Source: Melampsora larici-populina 98AG31 (taxonomy: Eukaryota > Basidiomycota > Pucciniomycetes > Pucciniales > Melampsoraceae). Taken from it: a stretch of 64,000 nt of DNA. The stretch spans positions 392,429 through 456,428 of the forward strand of contig NW_006768823.1 of assembly GCF_000204055.1 (NCBI RefSeq). The letters are read 5' to 3'. Positions 11,169 to 25,061 of this stretch are shown here, piece after piece (position 1 is the stretch's first letter; each line of letters starts with the position of its first letter). The notes beneath the pieces are model-generated. The model worked only from the letters and a program-made list of their open reading frames with translations, was not told where the DNA came from and did no database searches. Made by a program: the position numbers and the translations under genes.

Positions 11169-12897
11169 TCAATTAATGGGACATCAATCCCAATCCATTA
11201 CTCAGCTTTTACTTTGCTCTGGTGTTTCATAGCATTCTTTGTTTCTTATTCAAGTTTTCAATTATTGTGCTAATCTTGTACCAGTCATGTCTTTTGATTT
11301 TGATTTGTTTCTTTGTGTTCTATACAGTCAGCTGACTATTCAAGTAAACAGACAATTTGTGTAGTTTATGATGGCTATGGACAATGTTTAGAACATTGAG
11401 TGATGCTCAGAACATCAAGAATGATTTGAATTTTAAATTGTTATAAGATTGTCATCTTTACCAAACATTGAACCAGTCAACAAGAGGTCAATGAAATTTT
11501 GGTTGACCTTTTTGGTCAGCTGTTTGGTAAAGTGTATAACCAAATTCCAGAAAAAAAGCACACTTTTTGCATAAAATTGCCAAACAGGCCCTAAGTCTTT
11601 TACAAAACAATATACCACAATCTCTCAGATAATAATACCACACAAGGCAAGATTGATCAAGATTAAGGCAAGAGTGATCAAGATTAAGGCAAGAGTGATC
11701 AAGATCAAGGCAAGAGTGATCAAGATCAAGGCAAGAGTGATTGAGATTAAGGCAGCCAAAAGGGTTATTGAGATTGAGGATTTCATATGGATGTGTCCCA
11801 ATTGAGATGTTTGATGATTGTTTAAAGGATATGAACAAGTTTGAACAGTTGGAGATCTGTTAATGTCTGTTGGTGGTCATATAGAGTGTCATCCATCTTG
11901 CCAAAGACTGTCAAGAGAGTTTGATATCAAGTTGTTGATTAATGATTCAAGATCTTCTCCATGCATCTTGAGGTGTACCACAATAGCTTTGATGTTGGCA
12001 CAGTACTTGAACTAGACCATTGGAAAGGAGGAAGAGAAAATTCTCAATGATCCAATCTAAATTGCCAATATGGATTCAATCCATATGGTAGCTTGCTGTA
12101 TTTCACCAATTATTGACAGCTACTGTGTCTGCTACAGTGATATTTGGTCATCATTGTGATTTGTATCTTTTATTGTAAAAGCATATGAATTGGCAGTTTT
12201 CTTCAGAAATCATGAGGTACTACAAGAGGAGAACTGTGGAAGGAAAATTCAACTGATGAAAATGTTTTTGAAGTGTTTTTGCAGATTTACACAACTAGAT
12301 AGAAAACCACAAGTTACAACAGGGCAAAAACCAAAAACACATAAACAGACTCTATGTGAATGAAATTTGAATATAACTGAATCTTGAGATGAAGAAATTG
12401 AAACCTGTTTTTATGCTGTTGATTGATTGATGAACCCACAACCACTTCTAATGTACAATACATAATCAAGATAAATGAAACAAGTAAAAAAGTAAAAAGA
12501 TAACAAAAAACAGAAAACATAACCCATTGTTTTTAATAAAAGCTCTACACACAATCTGATTGAGTTAAGATGACCACTAAAGTGTTGTTATATTGTTAAG
12601 TTTGTATCACCCTTGTCTGTTTTGAATAATTTGATTGTAAATTCTTGCACCCATTTTTATCATTTGATTTTTGATGATCTAATTGATGATCAAAATCAAG
12701 TGATAAAGTTTAATAAAAATCAAATCACAAGCAAAAAAATCAAAATTTATAATAAAGACTGATATTGAATGTTACAATGACTAAAGAAGTACAAAAAAAC
12801 AAGCACATAATCAAAACAAAACAAACCTCAACTCAATCCAAAAAAAACTGATCACCATGCACGATTTCTCAAGACCCCATCTTTCTCATACACCTAA
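11169..12897. other. AT-rich spacer with a minisatellite
   Basis: Non-coding between the DIRS element and the next minus-strand gene. Apart from the 21-bp tandem repeat at 11651-11755 I see only AT-rich unique-looking DNA. The last few hundred bases include the 3' untranslated region of the gene ending at 12898. Confidence 0.5.
11651..11755. repeat. 21-bp tandem repeat, five units
   Basis: Five head-to-tail copies of a 21-bp unit of the form GAGTGATCAAGATYAAGGCAA, differing at a few positions. The first and last units diverge most. It is 105 bp long with no spacers, in non-coding DNA. A simple minisatellite. Confidence 0.9.
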
Positions 12898-15069
12898 TCA
12901 ATCATTAATTTCTTCTTTACTTAAAACCACTCTTTCCCACATAAGTCTTCTCAAAGATTTCCCTTCACCTTTTACCTTCATTTCATCCTCTAAACCTTCA
13001 AGTTCGTCAACCAAATCAAAATACCCACTATTCATTCCAAACTCATCTCTCTTGGTAACCAATGCTTTGATTTCTTCTAACCTAGGATCAAACTCGATCC
13101 AATCTTTTCCAAACTCGTCATCATCCTGTACCACATTCCCTTCCTTCTTACTCTCTTCTAAAGACGAACTTGATGACGATGGATGGCTAGGTAAAACTTC
13201 ATTTAAGTTTAAGAATGGTGAATACTTTAATCCTTGTTGTAAAGACATCGAATCTAATCTAATCAAATAACTTTCAAACTTAATCGATTTCAACTCAGGC
13301 ACCTTGACTCCAAACCCATAAACCTTTCTTCCTACTTTCCTTCTTCTTTCTCCTCCCACAATCAATCCGTCTTCCAAAATCATTCTTCTAAGATTCTCTG
13401 ATTCATATAAACTTTCTCTTCCTTTTATCGGTACTACTATTGATCCAGCTGGATGCGGTTCTTTGGTTGATGGGTTTAAGGAGCCTGATCTCTTGGTTCG
13501 TTTTCTGTTCGGCTCTTCTGGAACTTCTGAGACTGATCGATCTTCTTCTTCTTCTGTTTCTTCTTCTGCTTCTCCTTCTGATGACGATTCTGTTTCTACT
13601 TTCGCTTGTTTTGTATTCAAAGATACTGTTCCTTTAGGTTTGATCTTGATTTTGGTTTTAGATACTGAAGTCGATGGTTTTGGAATCGGAGCTTTAAGCT
13701 TCAAAGAAATATGTAAAGGTCGAGTAACAGGCTCTTCCGATTCGCAAATCTTAGTCTTACTTCTCTTTGACACATTCCGATCTGAAGCTGGTAATTGTCG
13801 TTTATGGGTCACTATTGGAGGTGGTGAAGTTGATTGAGGACTATTGACCGGTAAAGTCTCTGATATTGATATTAGTGGTGGAGGTGGTGGTGCTAAGACT
13901 TGTCTTGCTTTGATCACTGGCTTTCGTGTATCTAAAAGTTTATCATATCTGTTGGCAAAAAAAACATAAGATCAGTTGAAAAGCAATAGGATTTTTTGTA
14001 AGAATCAGATGACTAACCTTTCTAAAGTTTCTTGAGCTTCTTTTACCATGATCCATCTCATCCTTTCAACCTTTTCATTCTCTCTTTCGCCATCATTACC
14101 CAAACTAATCTGATGCTGCTGATGATGATTGGTATCTGAAGCCAGATGATTTAAATTCTGATTAATCCTTCTTTCTTCTTCTTTAATTCTTCTCAAAGTA
14201 ATCGATCTAACCGTCTTCCAATCAATTCCCATTGGATTCTTTAACAAATTCAAATGTGATTTCAACTTAAACCTTTCATGTATCAATTTTTCTTTTTCTA
14301 ATCGTTTTGATCTTTTTTCTAACATTTCATATGTTTTATGTTTTTTTAAGAAAATTAAATTCGATGCTTGATTTTCATTTTCATTTTCATTTGGTTGACT
14401 TTTGATCATTTGAATCGATTCTGATTTATTACGTTTGGATCCTAAAAGTAATTCCGATTCATGAATTAATCTAAAACTAGGTGTTTCCAAAGAACTTGTT
14501 GTATCAAGCTGATCAGTTGTAGAAGAAGAATCAGGACATTTCAAATGAGCTAATCTTAAAGTATGATGAGTATTGTTGGTGGTTTGATGAATAGATTGAA
14601 TTAAAGAAGAGTTTGAAAGTTGATTAGTGATTAAGAATTCAGTTTGAAGTGGTAAGAGTGGTGGTGGTGGGATCCAACCGTTTTCTGAATCTGAACTTGA
14701 TGATCTTTTTCGATTTGAAGTAGAATGATCTTCATCACCTATATAAGTAGATCTAGTTAACCTTTTACTACTTAGATTACTATTACTATTACTACTTAGA
14801 TTACTATTACTATTACTATTACTTTGAGTATTACTTTGATGATGATTAGTTTCAGTTTGATTGATTAGATTTGATGGATGGATGTTAGTTGAATGTGATT
14901 TTGGTTTTGGTTTTGATTTAGATTTAGATGATGATGGGTTTGATGAAGTGATCGAATTAGCATTAGAATCTGAATCAGAATCAGAAGGTGGTGAAGTGGT
15001 TGATGAAGTGATAGTTGAAGTTGTTTTTAGTTTTTTGATTATTTCTTGTTGATTTGAATCAAGACTCAT
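12898..15069 (-). CDS. Uncharacterised charged, Ser-rich nuclear-type protein
   Basis: Two exons (15069-14018 and 13948-12898) joined by a 69-nt GT-AG intron give 700 residues. The first third is low complexity (poly Ser/Asn, with a TTACTA-type DNA repeat near 14770-14823 coding for NSNSNSN). Around residues 240-330 is a basic coiled-coil-like segment (YEMLEKRSKRLEKEKLIHER, then GIDWKTVRSITLRRIKEEER). Just after the intron comes ERYDKLLDTRKPVIKAR, later an acidic Glu/Ser stretch, then GRKVYGFGVKVPELKSIKF. The pattern weakly recalls chromatin subunits with SAS4 or PEHE domains, but I cannot confirm a family. The Ser/Lys composition and bipartite basic runs suggest a nuclear location. It lies 437 bp downstream of TAF2 on the same strand. 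Confidence 0.75.
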
Positions 15070-15506
15070 CGTGATGGATTGGATGGATTGGATGGATTGA
15101 TGAATTGGTAAATTGGATTTGAGTTCGATTGAGGAATGGTATTCACTGTCACTTGGATTTATCTTGTAATTTTGAGATTAATTTTTCAGTCAAAATCAAA
15201 ACTTGCCCTTGCAAAAATCAGAACCCATCTTCATTTACTCAACACCCAAAACTTTCAAGAACACCGCGTTATATTCAATCTCACTCTATCTCACTATTCT
15301 CAATTTAAACTACAATTTACCAATCCATCATCTTGAACTTCATCAATCCATTCAATATATTATCATTTTCTCTTTATTCTTCAATGCAATCATTCCATCA
15401 TAACATTTAAAACACCAAACACAAATCAACAAACAAGTAAGATACTAAACTACAAACACAAACGCAAAGCTTTATGGAACTTTCAAAACATCAAATTACA
15501 TCCACT

Positions 15507-18500
15507 TTATCTTAATTTACTTTTCTTATTACTCAAACCGCCTTCATTCCCTTTCCTTTTATTCCCAGCTCCACCCCCACTTCCACTGCCTCCACCCCCA
15601 GTTCCTCCTGCAACACTAGTTTCAATCCCAAACTCTTTCTTAAGTTTAATCAATCCAAGTTCCAAAACCTTTTCCAAATCTCTACCAATCAATTCAACAG
15701 GCGTATCTTTAGGATTAAATTTAAAACAATTTATCAACATCAATCTTAGATCAATTTCAATCTCATTCAAACTTGAATATCCATCTGAATTTAATCTTTT
15801 TCGAATCGTTCCTAAATCTCTTGCTTTTTCTTTTCCTCCGATTATTGGATAATATTCTGGTATCTGTAGTACGATCGGATCTACTGGTTCACTAAAGATA
15901 TTAGCACTACCAACCGGGAAAAAAAATCATCAAATTTCAATTCATCAAAACCTTTCACTCAAATCAATTAATCAAACCAATCACTCACCCAGGCACTTGT
16001 AATAATCTTTGAATCAATCCACCCAACGCTCTCTTCTCCTTCGCATTAATCTTCGAATCCTTCTCCCATTCATCCTTCCAAACAGCTTCTAATCTCTTCG
16101 CATCCGCTCCCACAAAACTAGCCGGTCCATTAAACTTAATCGCATTCGACACCATCAAATCAAAATCATTCATCAACTCATACTGATACTTATATTGATG
16201 TGATTCTAATTTCTTTAACATCGTACTTAAATCCATAGGAAATTGGATCTCATCTAAATATGTTGGTGCTCCATCTTTGATCGGATCAACCGGTACTCTA
16301 AACCATACTCCAGATTGATGTTCTAACATCGTCTTGATAATCACTTTAGCTTTTTTAACACTAATCAAATCTTGTGAACCTGAAGTCGGCTTCACTGTGA
16401 CTTCTTCTTTACTTTTCTTGGTTGATCCTTCATTCTTGGGTGTGTGGTTGACCTTTTCATTTAACCGCGAACTTGATGATCCTGAAGTAGCTAACGAACC
16501 CATCGAATCTTTTCGTTTCAAATCATGAGAACTCGTACTGGCTTCTACACTCATATTGGGCTTTTTGATTTTAATTTTCTTGGGTTCTACTACTACATTA
16601 GGTACCTTTGTAACTATTGGTGTATTCAATGAACTTGAACTAGATTCTATCAATGGTGAATGTTTAACTGATGAGATCGGAGAGTTAACTCCTACTGGCT
16701 TATTAGACTTGAGATCTGGTGTGATCTTCAGTTTCTTCAAAGCTGGAGATGGAGCAGATGAGACCATCGTTTTATCTGAAAGATTGCGTTGAGTGTTAAT
16801 CGGATTAGCTGGTTTTTTGACTACTTTGATCTTTATCGGTCCTGCTACAGTCGTGGGCTTTGAGATTGTAGAGGAGATAGAAGTCACGGAAGCTGATCGA
16901 GAATGAGGTATCGGTTTAGGTTCAGAAGAACTTATGGGTGGAGGAATGGGAGGTTGTACTTGAGGCGTGCTAGTTGAAGGGCCAGCAGTCGCTGAGATCG
17001 GAGCTGGAGCTGGTTTTGACAACTTCGCAGTAATAGTCGTTTTCTTACGACTAGGCTGTGAGGTCGGGGTAGATGAGGGTGTTTGAGAAAGGGAAGGAGA
17101 CGGAAGAGCCGCATTTGTCGGCTTCTTGACCGTCGTTGGCTGTACTACAGAGTCCACAAGTGAGGTATTCGAAGCATTCGAAGTAGGCTTTGATGGTTTG
17201 GGTTTCGGAGTGATCACAGGAGGCTCCACCGCTTGAGGAGTTTGTGAGCTCACATTAAGTGAATCAAGTGTAGGTGGTGGTGGAGCCGGAAAAGCGGGAA
17301 GTGTCGGAGGTCTGGATGGGTTAGGTTGTACAGTTGAGCTAGTTAAAGCTTCTGAGATCGATGGTGGTGGTGGAGCCGGGAAATTAGGTGCCACCACCGG
17401 GAAAGTAGGTGGTGGTGGGAGTACAAACGTAGGTAATGAACCTGAATGTCCCTTGGGAAAAGCTGATGGGATTCGTAAGGTAGGTGTAGAAGGCGAACGT
17501 CCAACCGAGTTAGATACCTTCAATTTCAATGAAGTTTTTGAGGTAGGTGGTGGCATGGTCGGACTGTCTTGCGCTGGTGTAGCCAACTGTGAACCACTGG
17601 CATTCGTATTTCGTGATGATTTCAAGACGACCTTCAATCCGGATGGTCGAGTCACTTCTGGACTCACAATAGAAGGTGTCTGAGGTGGCGGGAGCGTAGG
17701 TGGAGCTGAAATCATCGGAGCACCCGCTGCGAAATCTGCAAATGAAGGTGGAGGTGCAAGTGGAGGTGCAATACTAGAAGCCAAGATCGGCTTAGGGTCC
17801 ATTGATTTGTTCCAACCAGCTCCAGCGCCTCCGATTCCCTTGGCTTGTACTGCACTCATCGTCTTTTCGGATCGCTCCCATTGTTTGTCGAACATTGTCT
17901 TCATAGGTTCTGCATGTTTAAGTACGAGTGGACTATCATTTAAATTATATGTTTTACAATTTTGAATCACTAGATTGAAGTCATCTCGAAAAGCTTCTCG
18001 ATCCGGATATTGACCCATTTCCAATTTATCGCTCATCGTCTTAAAATCCATTGGTCGTGAAATGATATTAAAGCTAAGAGATCACACATCAAGTCAGTTT
18101 TGGGTCTCCACCGTTTGAAGAAATCAAAAGAAAATCACACTAACTAATCAGGCGCATTCTGTCGTATAGGATCCACAGGTTTCCTAAACGGAGCTCCCAA
18201 CGGGTTCGAAACCAATTTCTTCAAGATACTTTGACAAAGCTTATGATCCGGTATGGTCATTCCTGAAGCTTGAAACTTTTTAGGTTTAGGTGCAGGTTTA
18301 GGCTTCTTGATCAATTCTACCAACTTCCTTGGCACTTCAGGTTGTACGATCCCAGACGCAGGGGTTCCTGATTGAACGACAATCTCGGGTTCACCCGTCA
18401 AATGACTTCGGTCCTTGATGACTATTCTAGGCGATAATACTATGATGAAAAAGTAAAACGGACGATAAGTACGTGATAAGGATTCCTATCCAGAAAAGAT

Positions 18501-21500
18501 TCACTTACACTTCTCCATCGGCATGGGTTCAATCGCACTAGAAGGTGCTGGTATCTTGATCTTTGGCAAGGTAGGCGTAAAGATTTCTACTGAGGATTCA
18601 ACATTCATGGGTATCTCCAAGGCCAACTTGGGCGGTACTGATTCGTCGGATGGTTTGAATAATACTTCTGAGATTTTGATTAGACATGTTTGCACATCTA
18701 AATCCACATTAGGATCTCTGAAATAATGACAAATTACATCACGTCAGGGATGAAGATTTGTCAATCAATCAGGAAACAAAAGAATGAAATATGAAAGACT
18801 TACAACATAACCGAAACAATACAATCTCTCAAGATCAAAGCTCTTCCAACCTCAGCTCTTAAGAGTTTAGTAATGTTCTTATGATCAAATTTAGCTTTCG
18901 CCTTTGCAGCCACTTCAGTAGGATCATCTATGATTGAAAATCCACCTTTCTTGGGTTCAACCGCAAGTTCTTCCATTAAGACTAAGATTGGTAAACATTG
19001 AACCAAACCCATGGCTAATCTTCGTTTGACTAATAAAGACTTATCATCTCTCATCACCAAAAACATGTATCTGACAATCGCCTTTTCTTGAAAAGCTCGT
19101 AAGAGAAGTAAACAATCGAAAGCAAGGATCCGGATCGGTGGATAATTTCCGGGTCTGATGATGATCGAAGACAAATATTGAAAGTGAGATCAGTGATGTG
19201 GCTCAAGAAGCTCTTCTAATTATCAAATCTAGAAGCTCACCTTGTACAAGCTAAAAAGAACATGATATCCACAGGCATCAAACTAGCTAGCATCATCTTC
19301 AATTTAGACTGATCGAATTCGTACTCATTAGTTTTTATGGTCTGATGAGAAACACGAAATGCTAACCTCGATAACCGCCATGGTCACCAAGTTCCGATAA
19401 GATGGTACCAATCGATCCATCACCAAACACCGTTCGACTTCGTTAATCATTGCCCAAAGATTCCGACGACCAAGACTACCGTCTTGTGATCGTTTCTTCA
19501 ATGACATTCCAAAGAGTTCACTACTGTTGTCTAGTGAAGGTCCTTCTGCACTATGCATAAAACAGTCCGTCATAGCCGAAATCACCGTTGAGAGGTAATT
19601 CACATCTGAATACTAAAGGAAAGATGCATCATGAGTTTCATTCTACTCCACCAGATATGATGTAGGACATCGATTTGGAAGACTGACCGGGTTCATTGAA
19701 TTGTCATTATAAGTCAGTTGATCGAGGAAAAACTGCTGACAGACGATCGGTGAAGTATTATTGTGATCTCGAACTCTCGATAAAGCAACGACGATAGCCT
19801 GTAAGGAATTTTACCAACTAAGTCAAACTGTATTCCTACGACCAATAAAATTCAGACTAGATATTATAGATAAATCACTTACTTTGCGTAAAAAGTATTC
19901 AATCAGATTTCCAAAATGATTGGTCTTTGGAATTGCTCTGATTTCGAAAGGATCTGCCGACTCTTTTTGCGGTGCGAAACAGTATCGAGTTTGAAAAAGT
20001 TTCAATAGATGGAACAGGCCAAGGTAGTTGCATTGTCTCGTAGCACACTGATTGTTTGTATATAGTAAATCGAACATAAGATGAAAAAAAACATCATGGT
20101 CAACTAAAGTACGAAGATTAATACAAAACGTGTGGTGCATAGTTTTCATTGGATGAACACTTGTTATATGAACAACGCCACTGGTACAGCGTGACTTCAT
20201 TTTTGGTATGCGACCAAAGAACATAGAATGACAATGGTGACGTGAAATAGTAGTCGAACAGAGAAGAAAGAGAGATGTAAAACTACGAACATATACAAGA
20301 GCATAGACCGCCTCTATCCTGATCCTGAAAAAGTATTCCGGAGTCAAGACAGTCTTACAGAGATGACTCGAAACAACATTTGAAGGTAATTGTTTCAACG
20401 CTTCAATCGCCTTGAAATAGATCATACAAATTAGACAATATGCCAAAGCGTTTTGAAAGCCTACACATATCAAAAGGAAAAAAAACTTACTTCTAACTGT
20501 GCAACGACGTCCTTATCACGTTGTAATTGTTCAATCCACATATACTCTTTCATTTCGAATCGAAAATCACAGATCCACTCTGCTTCAACATCGAACCGAA
20601 TCCATTCAAACATACTTTGCATCATCATCTGTTCTTCATCCTCGGTCCAATCTTCCACCCTCCAACGTGCTCTCTCTTCTTTAGAGCGATCCCACAGTTT
20701 CCATGTGAATCGATCATCTGCTTCCTCTTCTGTTTCGGCTGTTGGGTTGGTCATTGCATATCGTTTGATAGACTTTCTGGCTCGTTTGTACTTGGTGTTG
20801 ATCGGAAGTTCGTATTTTCTCGAATGATCCTTGACATCCAAAACGTGTTCATAAGGAATCCCATCAGCTTCATGTATCCTGATTGACATTTGGCCTTCGA
20901 AATGGTCCAACGGCTTCAAGTTACATCTCTCTTCCCAACTCGTATTCTCATGATCATAATGTAATTTGGCTCGATTGATTTGTTTCATGGTGAGTTCGAT
21001 AACCATCTTCTTACGATTGAATTGAGTGACAACTTCAAAGATTGGACAACCTGATGAATAAATCCATTGATCTGCCCAAGACTTCATATCATTCCCACTC
21101 AACTTACGACAAGTTCTTAAAAAGTTATTAGTTGATAAACGACTATCTCGCATCTCCCCTGAAATTGCCGAAAGAAATATCTTGGGAATCACTCGACTTA
21201 ATCCTAAGGATGTTCCTCCACCTGACCGCCTGAGGTGTCGATCAAGGATATACAGGACCAGGCTTCCTTTCAGATTGACAAATCCTAGCATCTCGGTATC
21301 GACCGAGTCAGGTAGACCAGGCTGACAGATCGGTGGCTTATTGACATCAAGTTGAACACATCTCATCATATCTTTTTTCAACCTGAACCTATACTCATTA
21401 AGTCCCCAGACCCGTTTGAAATACATTGCGGTGATGTAGAGTGAAAGTCCGTTGATAAGCCAAGTATCTGAGGGTGATTTAGGAATAATATTGACTCCGA

Positions 21501-22731
21501 TCCATTGACTAGCGAGGGAATGAACCAGTAGAGATTTGGTTTCGTAAACTTGATCAATGACATCAGATGGATAGAGTAAATCGGATGGATACAAGGTAAG
21601 GGTAGCTGAGTTGAATGAGGCACCGATCGAATGTGTTGCAGAGAACATATCTAGAAACACAAGTTTGTAGGATGAGTAGGGATATGAGCCGTATTCTTGA
21701 GTAAAGAAGGTGAGAGTATGTAGCATAAAATCCGAAGTATGGTGTAATTCTGCCGTTCGATTCGGTAAACTAAAGGCATGTAATTTAATTTGACTACATG
21801 AATCATTCTCTACAAACTTTTCAGCTTGTTGATTTTCAAGTTCTTCTTGGTCTTGATCATTGACTGGGCTTCCGTTCTGAGATGAAGAATTCGGGGTAAG
21901 ATCTGATACTACAAATGGTCCAACAGCCCAAGCGATATGTTGAACAGAGGTAGGAATCGATTGAGAGTAATGAAAGATAGTTTTTGACGGATCGGATGGA
22001 TGGACGACTTGTTCGATCAATTCACCAGAAGCAATCACTGTGATCGGATGTTCAGTTGTTGAGACCGATCTAGGTACGATTAACTCAAGTTCCCAAGTAC
22101 ACCTTTCCCATAGAGAGTCAACACAAGGGATCCAAGACCTAGCCGAAATTGAATTTGTAAAGACATGTGGAAATTGTCCTTCTACGACACAGATACCAAG
22201 ATTGTGTTGTAAGTCATCTAGAGTGATACAGTATTCAATTTCGATTGATATCGGTTCAAATTCGACTTCTTTTTCCTTTTGTAATTGATGTCCGGTCAAA
22301 TTAGCAGATGGAGTTGAACCAGAAGGATCATTCTGTCGATCGATTTTTTTGATTTTAGATCGATCAATTCCAATAGCTAATTCACCGGTTCCTTTCTCAT
22401 TAACGCGTTGAAAAAGATGACGTTTAGCTTCTGGGAATTGTTTAACCGAACGTGGATCAGGAATCGAGACAGGCGGTGGTTCGTTGAGAATGAAATCGAG
22501 TTTTGAAGGAGTTGGTTGAGCAGGATGAGAAACTGAGATGATATGTGTTGAAGTAGAATGAAGATGAACAGTTTGTAGTTGATCTGATAGAGGAACTATG
22601 ACAATTTCAGTTGAAGCTCTGATTTGACCATTGAGATTGATATCGAGTGTGATTCTTTGATGAGTGACAGCAAAGGCACGATGAGTTGGTCCATGAGAGG
22701 ACATGATGATTCCATCTGACTTGTACTTCAA
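15507..22731 (-). CDS. TAF2: TFIID subunit TAF2 fused to three bromodomains
   Basis: Core-promoter-binding TFIID subunit. Eleven exons (22731-20491, 20410-20297, 20047-19883, 19798-19688, 19612-19367, 19341-19241, 19154-18804, 18717-18509, 18439-18145, 18073-15989, 15906-15507) stay in frame to 2105 residues. The N-terminal half is the M1-aminopeptidase-like fold of TAF2. Its zinc site is lost: the HExxH position reads VHSLASQW, and GAMEN is GASFNSA. The conserved DVVAQLEAIEAL starts the ARM-like repeats. Bromodomain 1 (about 1243-1330) has FRKPVDP, PMDFKTM and NCKTYN. Bromodomain 2 (about 1850-1955) has FRVPVDP, PMDLSTM and NAIKFN. Bromodomain 3 (about 1973-2060) has FSEPVDP and NCFKFN. All three keep the acetyl-lysine-binding Asn. 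A 570-residue Pro/Ser/Lys linker separates the first two. A second ATG at 22704 is possible. Confidence 0.93.
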
Positions 22732-23518
22732 TCTTGATGACTTTGATCGATCTTGAAGTATTTGAAGTTTTGATGATCTTTTGAACCGTTAAAATCTTGA
22801 GAATGAAAGGTTGAGTTAAGAAGAACATGAGACGATGAGAAGAATAGTCAATAAACTACAGTTATCAAAACTACAGTCATTCGAAACAACATTAAAACTA
22901 ACTTCATTTCAAATCCCATCTCAAATTCAAAATGTATGCGTCATCTTGGCACGCAAAACTGAATCAAAGTGATCTTCACAATTTAAGGAATTCATCTCAC
23001 CAACTGTGTGCTCATGACCAAATGATACCAATTTATATCATCATCACTTCCTCATTGGATGTCTTTCAAATGGACTCTTTGATCCTACCCACCTAGTGAT
23101 CATTTCTTGTTCTACCATCTCAACTGAATCTTTACTGAAACAGGACACAATGATAATAGTATATCTGTTCATTTCATCAGATTTATCTCATTGGTCAAAA
23201 GCTTTCAAGATGAAGGATTTAATTCCACACACACAATCAGTTCAGGCAGATTGATCTGAATGATTATAGTATTTTACCAGAAGGTAGCATCAGATCTCAT
23301 ACAATCGCAACGCACATCATAGATAAGAAAATTAACAAAGAATTTCATAAAATTTTTATTCTACAACAACATCTGAACAATTCTTTAAACCATATCGACT
23401 TGATTCTCAAACTAATCTTGCATTAGAATGTACTTTTTTAATATTCTTTCAACAGATTTTCTGTGACTTTTGTCACCAATTTTGTACATTCAAGTTCAAC
23501 GACTTGACAAAAACATGC
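22732..23518. other. TAF2 promoter and peroxin 3' region
   Basis: 787 bp between the TAF2 start codon and the stop of the next minus-strand gene upstream. It should hold the TAF2 promoter and the 3' untranslated region of the peroxin. AT-rich. No other gene or repeat seen. Confidence 0.5.
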
Positions 23519-25061
23519 TCATTTCATTGAAAGTTGATATGCTCTTCTTAACCATCTCCTACGTCTTAGTGAAGGACCTAAAGATGCAGTACCATTAACG
23601 AGATTCCAACCATGTTGATCTAGATTCGAGCTAGTATGATCAATATGCCATCCTTCCGTAGGAATCCATTGAAACCCATCAGGAGGTTGAACGGCCCTAC
23701 AAAACAACAACCAAGACCAATTAGAAGAAAGCAAGTTCTTGAAGAGGAAGAGTAGCTTACCAAAGACCTGCAGTGGGTTGAAGAACATGATCTGGAAGTT
23801 CTACCATCCAAGCTCTAGGATCGGTATTCTGTTCTAGAAAACTATCACTCCAACCTGGACCTGTGCCACCATACCTTTGATGTTCACAACACACCACAAC
23901 CCGTATAGCAGGTGAATCGATGACATGATCAGGTAAAGCGTCATTCGCAATCACTCTTTCTACCACTGTCATGGATCTTCGAGTCGGAAGTAATGGTGTT
24001 AAATAAATCATAAATCTTTGTAAAGTTGGATGTTGTGCAAAGAACATCGATTCTCCTATTCCTAGTAATACCCAACGCCATGGTATGTAGGGACCCATGA
24101 AAAAGAAAAGGATTGAGGTGATTAAAGATAGGTGTAGGAGAGATAAAGAGTAATGAGGATTTGACCAATTTAAATAAGGTACGATTTGTGATTTGACTAA
24201 ATCTGATGCTAATGAAATCCTTCCCATCATGATTTGAATGTTTTGCTATACAAATTATCACACCGTTTGTTAGTTAATTAGATTGTGAGTTTTGAAAAGA
24301 TTCAAGATAAGATTCAAGATAAACCGAATTCCGTACCATATTAGAAAGGTAACTGCAAGAGTGAAACCAAAGTCAGTTAGTGTTGATCGAGCGTAAGTTG
24401 TGAAAGATCAGAGAATTAGATGACTAACTCGACAGAACCTTCCTTAGGTTCGTTTGTTGGTAAAGGATCATGTTGTTCATTCAAATTGATAACAGCTTCT
24501 TTGGAATCGATTTCATTTGAATTCGGGTATGCAGAAAGCAAGATGGCAATGATCGCAAGATTCGGAAGAAGAATAAAGAAAATAGGATTGATACCTAAGA
24601 AAGAAAGCAAACGAACCAAGAAGAATGGTCAGTAATAAATCATGATTGATCGAGAATCAACAGAACAACAAACATAACCAAGCCCATAAACAAGCCCAAA
24701 AAGTAGTTCGTAAAGCGTCTTTCCAAGTCAAGATATCTTCGACCCGATCTTGAAACCAAAAGATCGGACCACTCTTTGAAACAAAGTTCTTGAAATTGGT
24801 TGTAGTGGTTTGTAAACTTAATGATTCTTTATCATTTGAATTGATCGATGCTTGATTTGGGGAAGATTGGGTTGGATGACTTTGAGATGTGGCATTTAGA
24901 GTGGTTGAAGTGGCTGATGCTAGTACTGTACTTGCTATAACAGATCCTACTAAATCGAATGATAACTATCTTCATGGATTAGTTTAGTTTTTTGAATGAA
25001 GATGTTTGGTGAGGATTTCTTGATGACTTACGCTTGATTCGTTCTTGTTATCTGATGGCAT
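23519..25061 (-). CDS. PEX30/PEX23-family peroxin with DysF domain
   Basis: Integral membrane peroxin family (Pex24/Pex30-32) that sits in ER and peroxisome membranes and controls peroxisome number and budding. Six exons (25061-25032, 24965-24692, 24594-24429, 24352-24337, 24245-23761, 23696-23519) give 382 residues in frame. Evidence: the entry motif VEDILTWKDALRTTFW, hydrophobic segments INPIFFILLPNLAIIAIL and HYSLSLLHLSLITSILFFF, and a C-terminal DysF-like block with PPDGFQWIPTEGWHID, then DQHGWNLV and LRRRRWLRRAYQ. Exon 4 is only 16 nt. The second junction uses the donor GTTTATG, chosen because only it continues into the hydrophobic INPIFF frame. Start at 25061 is the first ATG before exon 2, and an upstream exon cannot be excluded. 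Divergent from TSC2. Confidence 0.82.

Noticed and set aside
11651..11755. Possible CRISPR-like repeat array
   Set aside because: The repeats are directly tandem with no spacers, in a eukaryotic context. It is a minisatellite.
20453..20886. Overlapping plus-strand frames of 119-124 residues
   Set aside because: Antisense to TAF2 exon 1, whose reading is fixed by family similarity.
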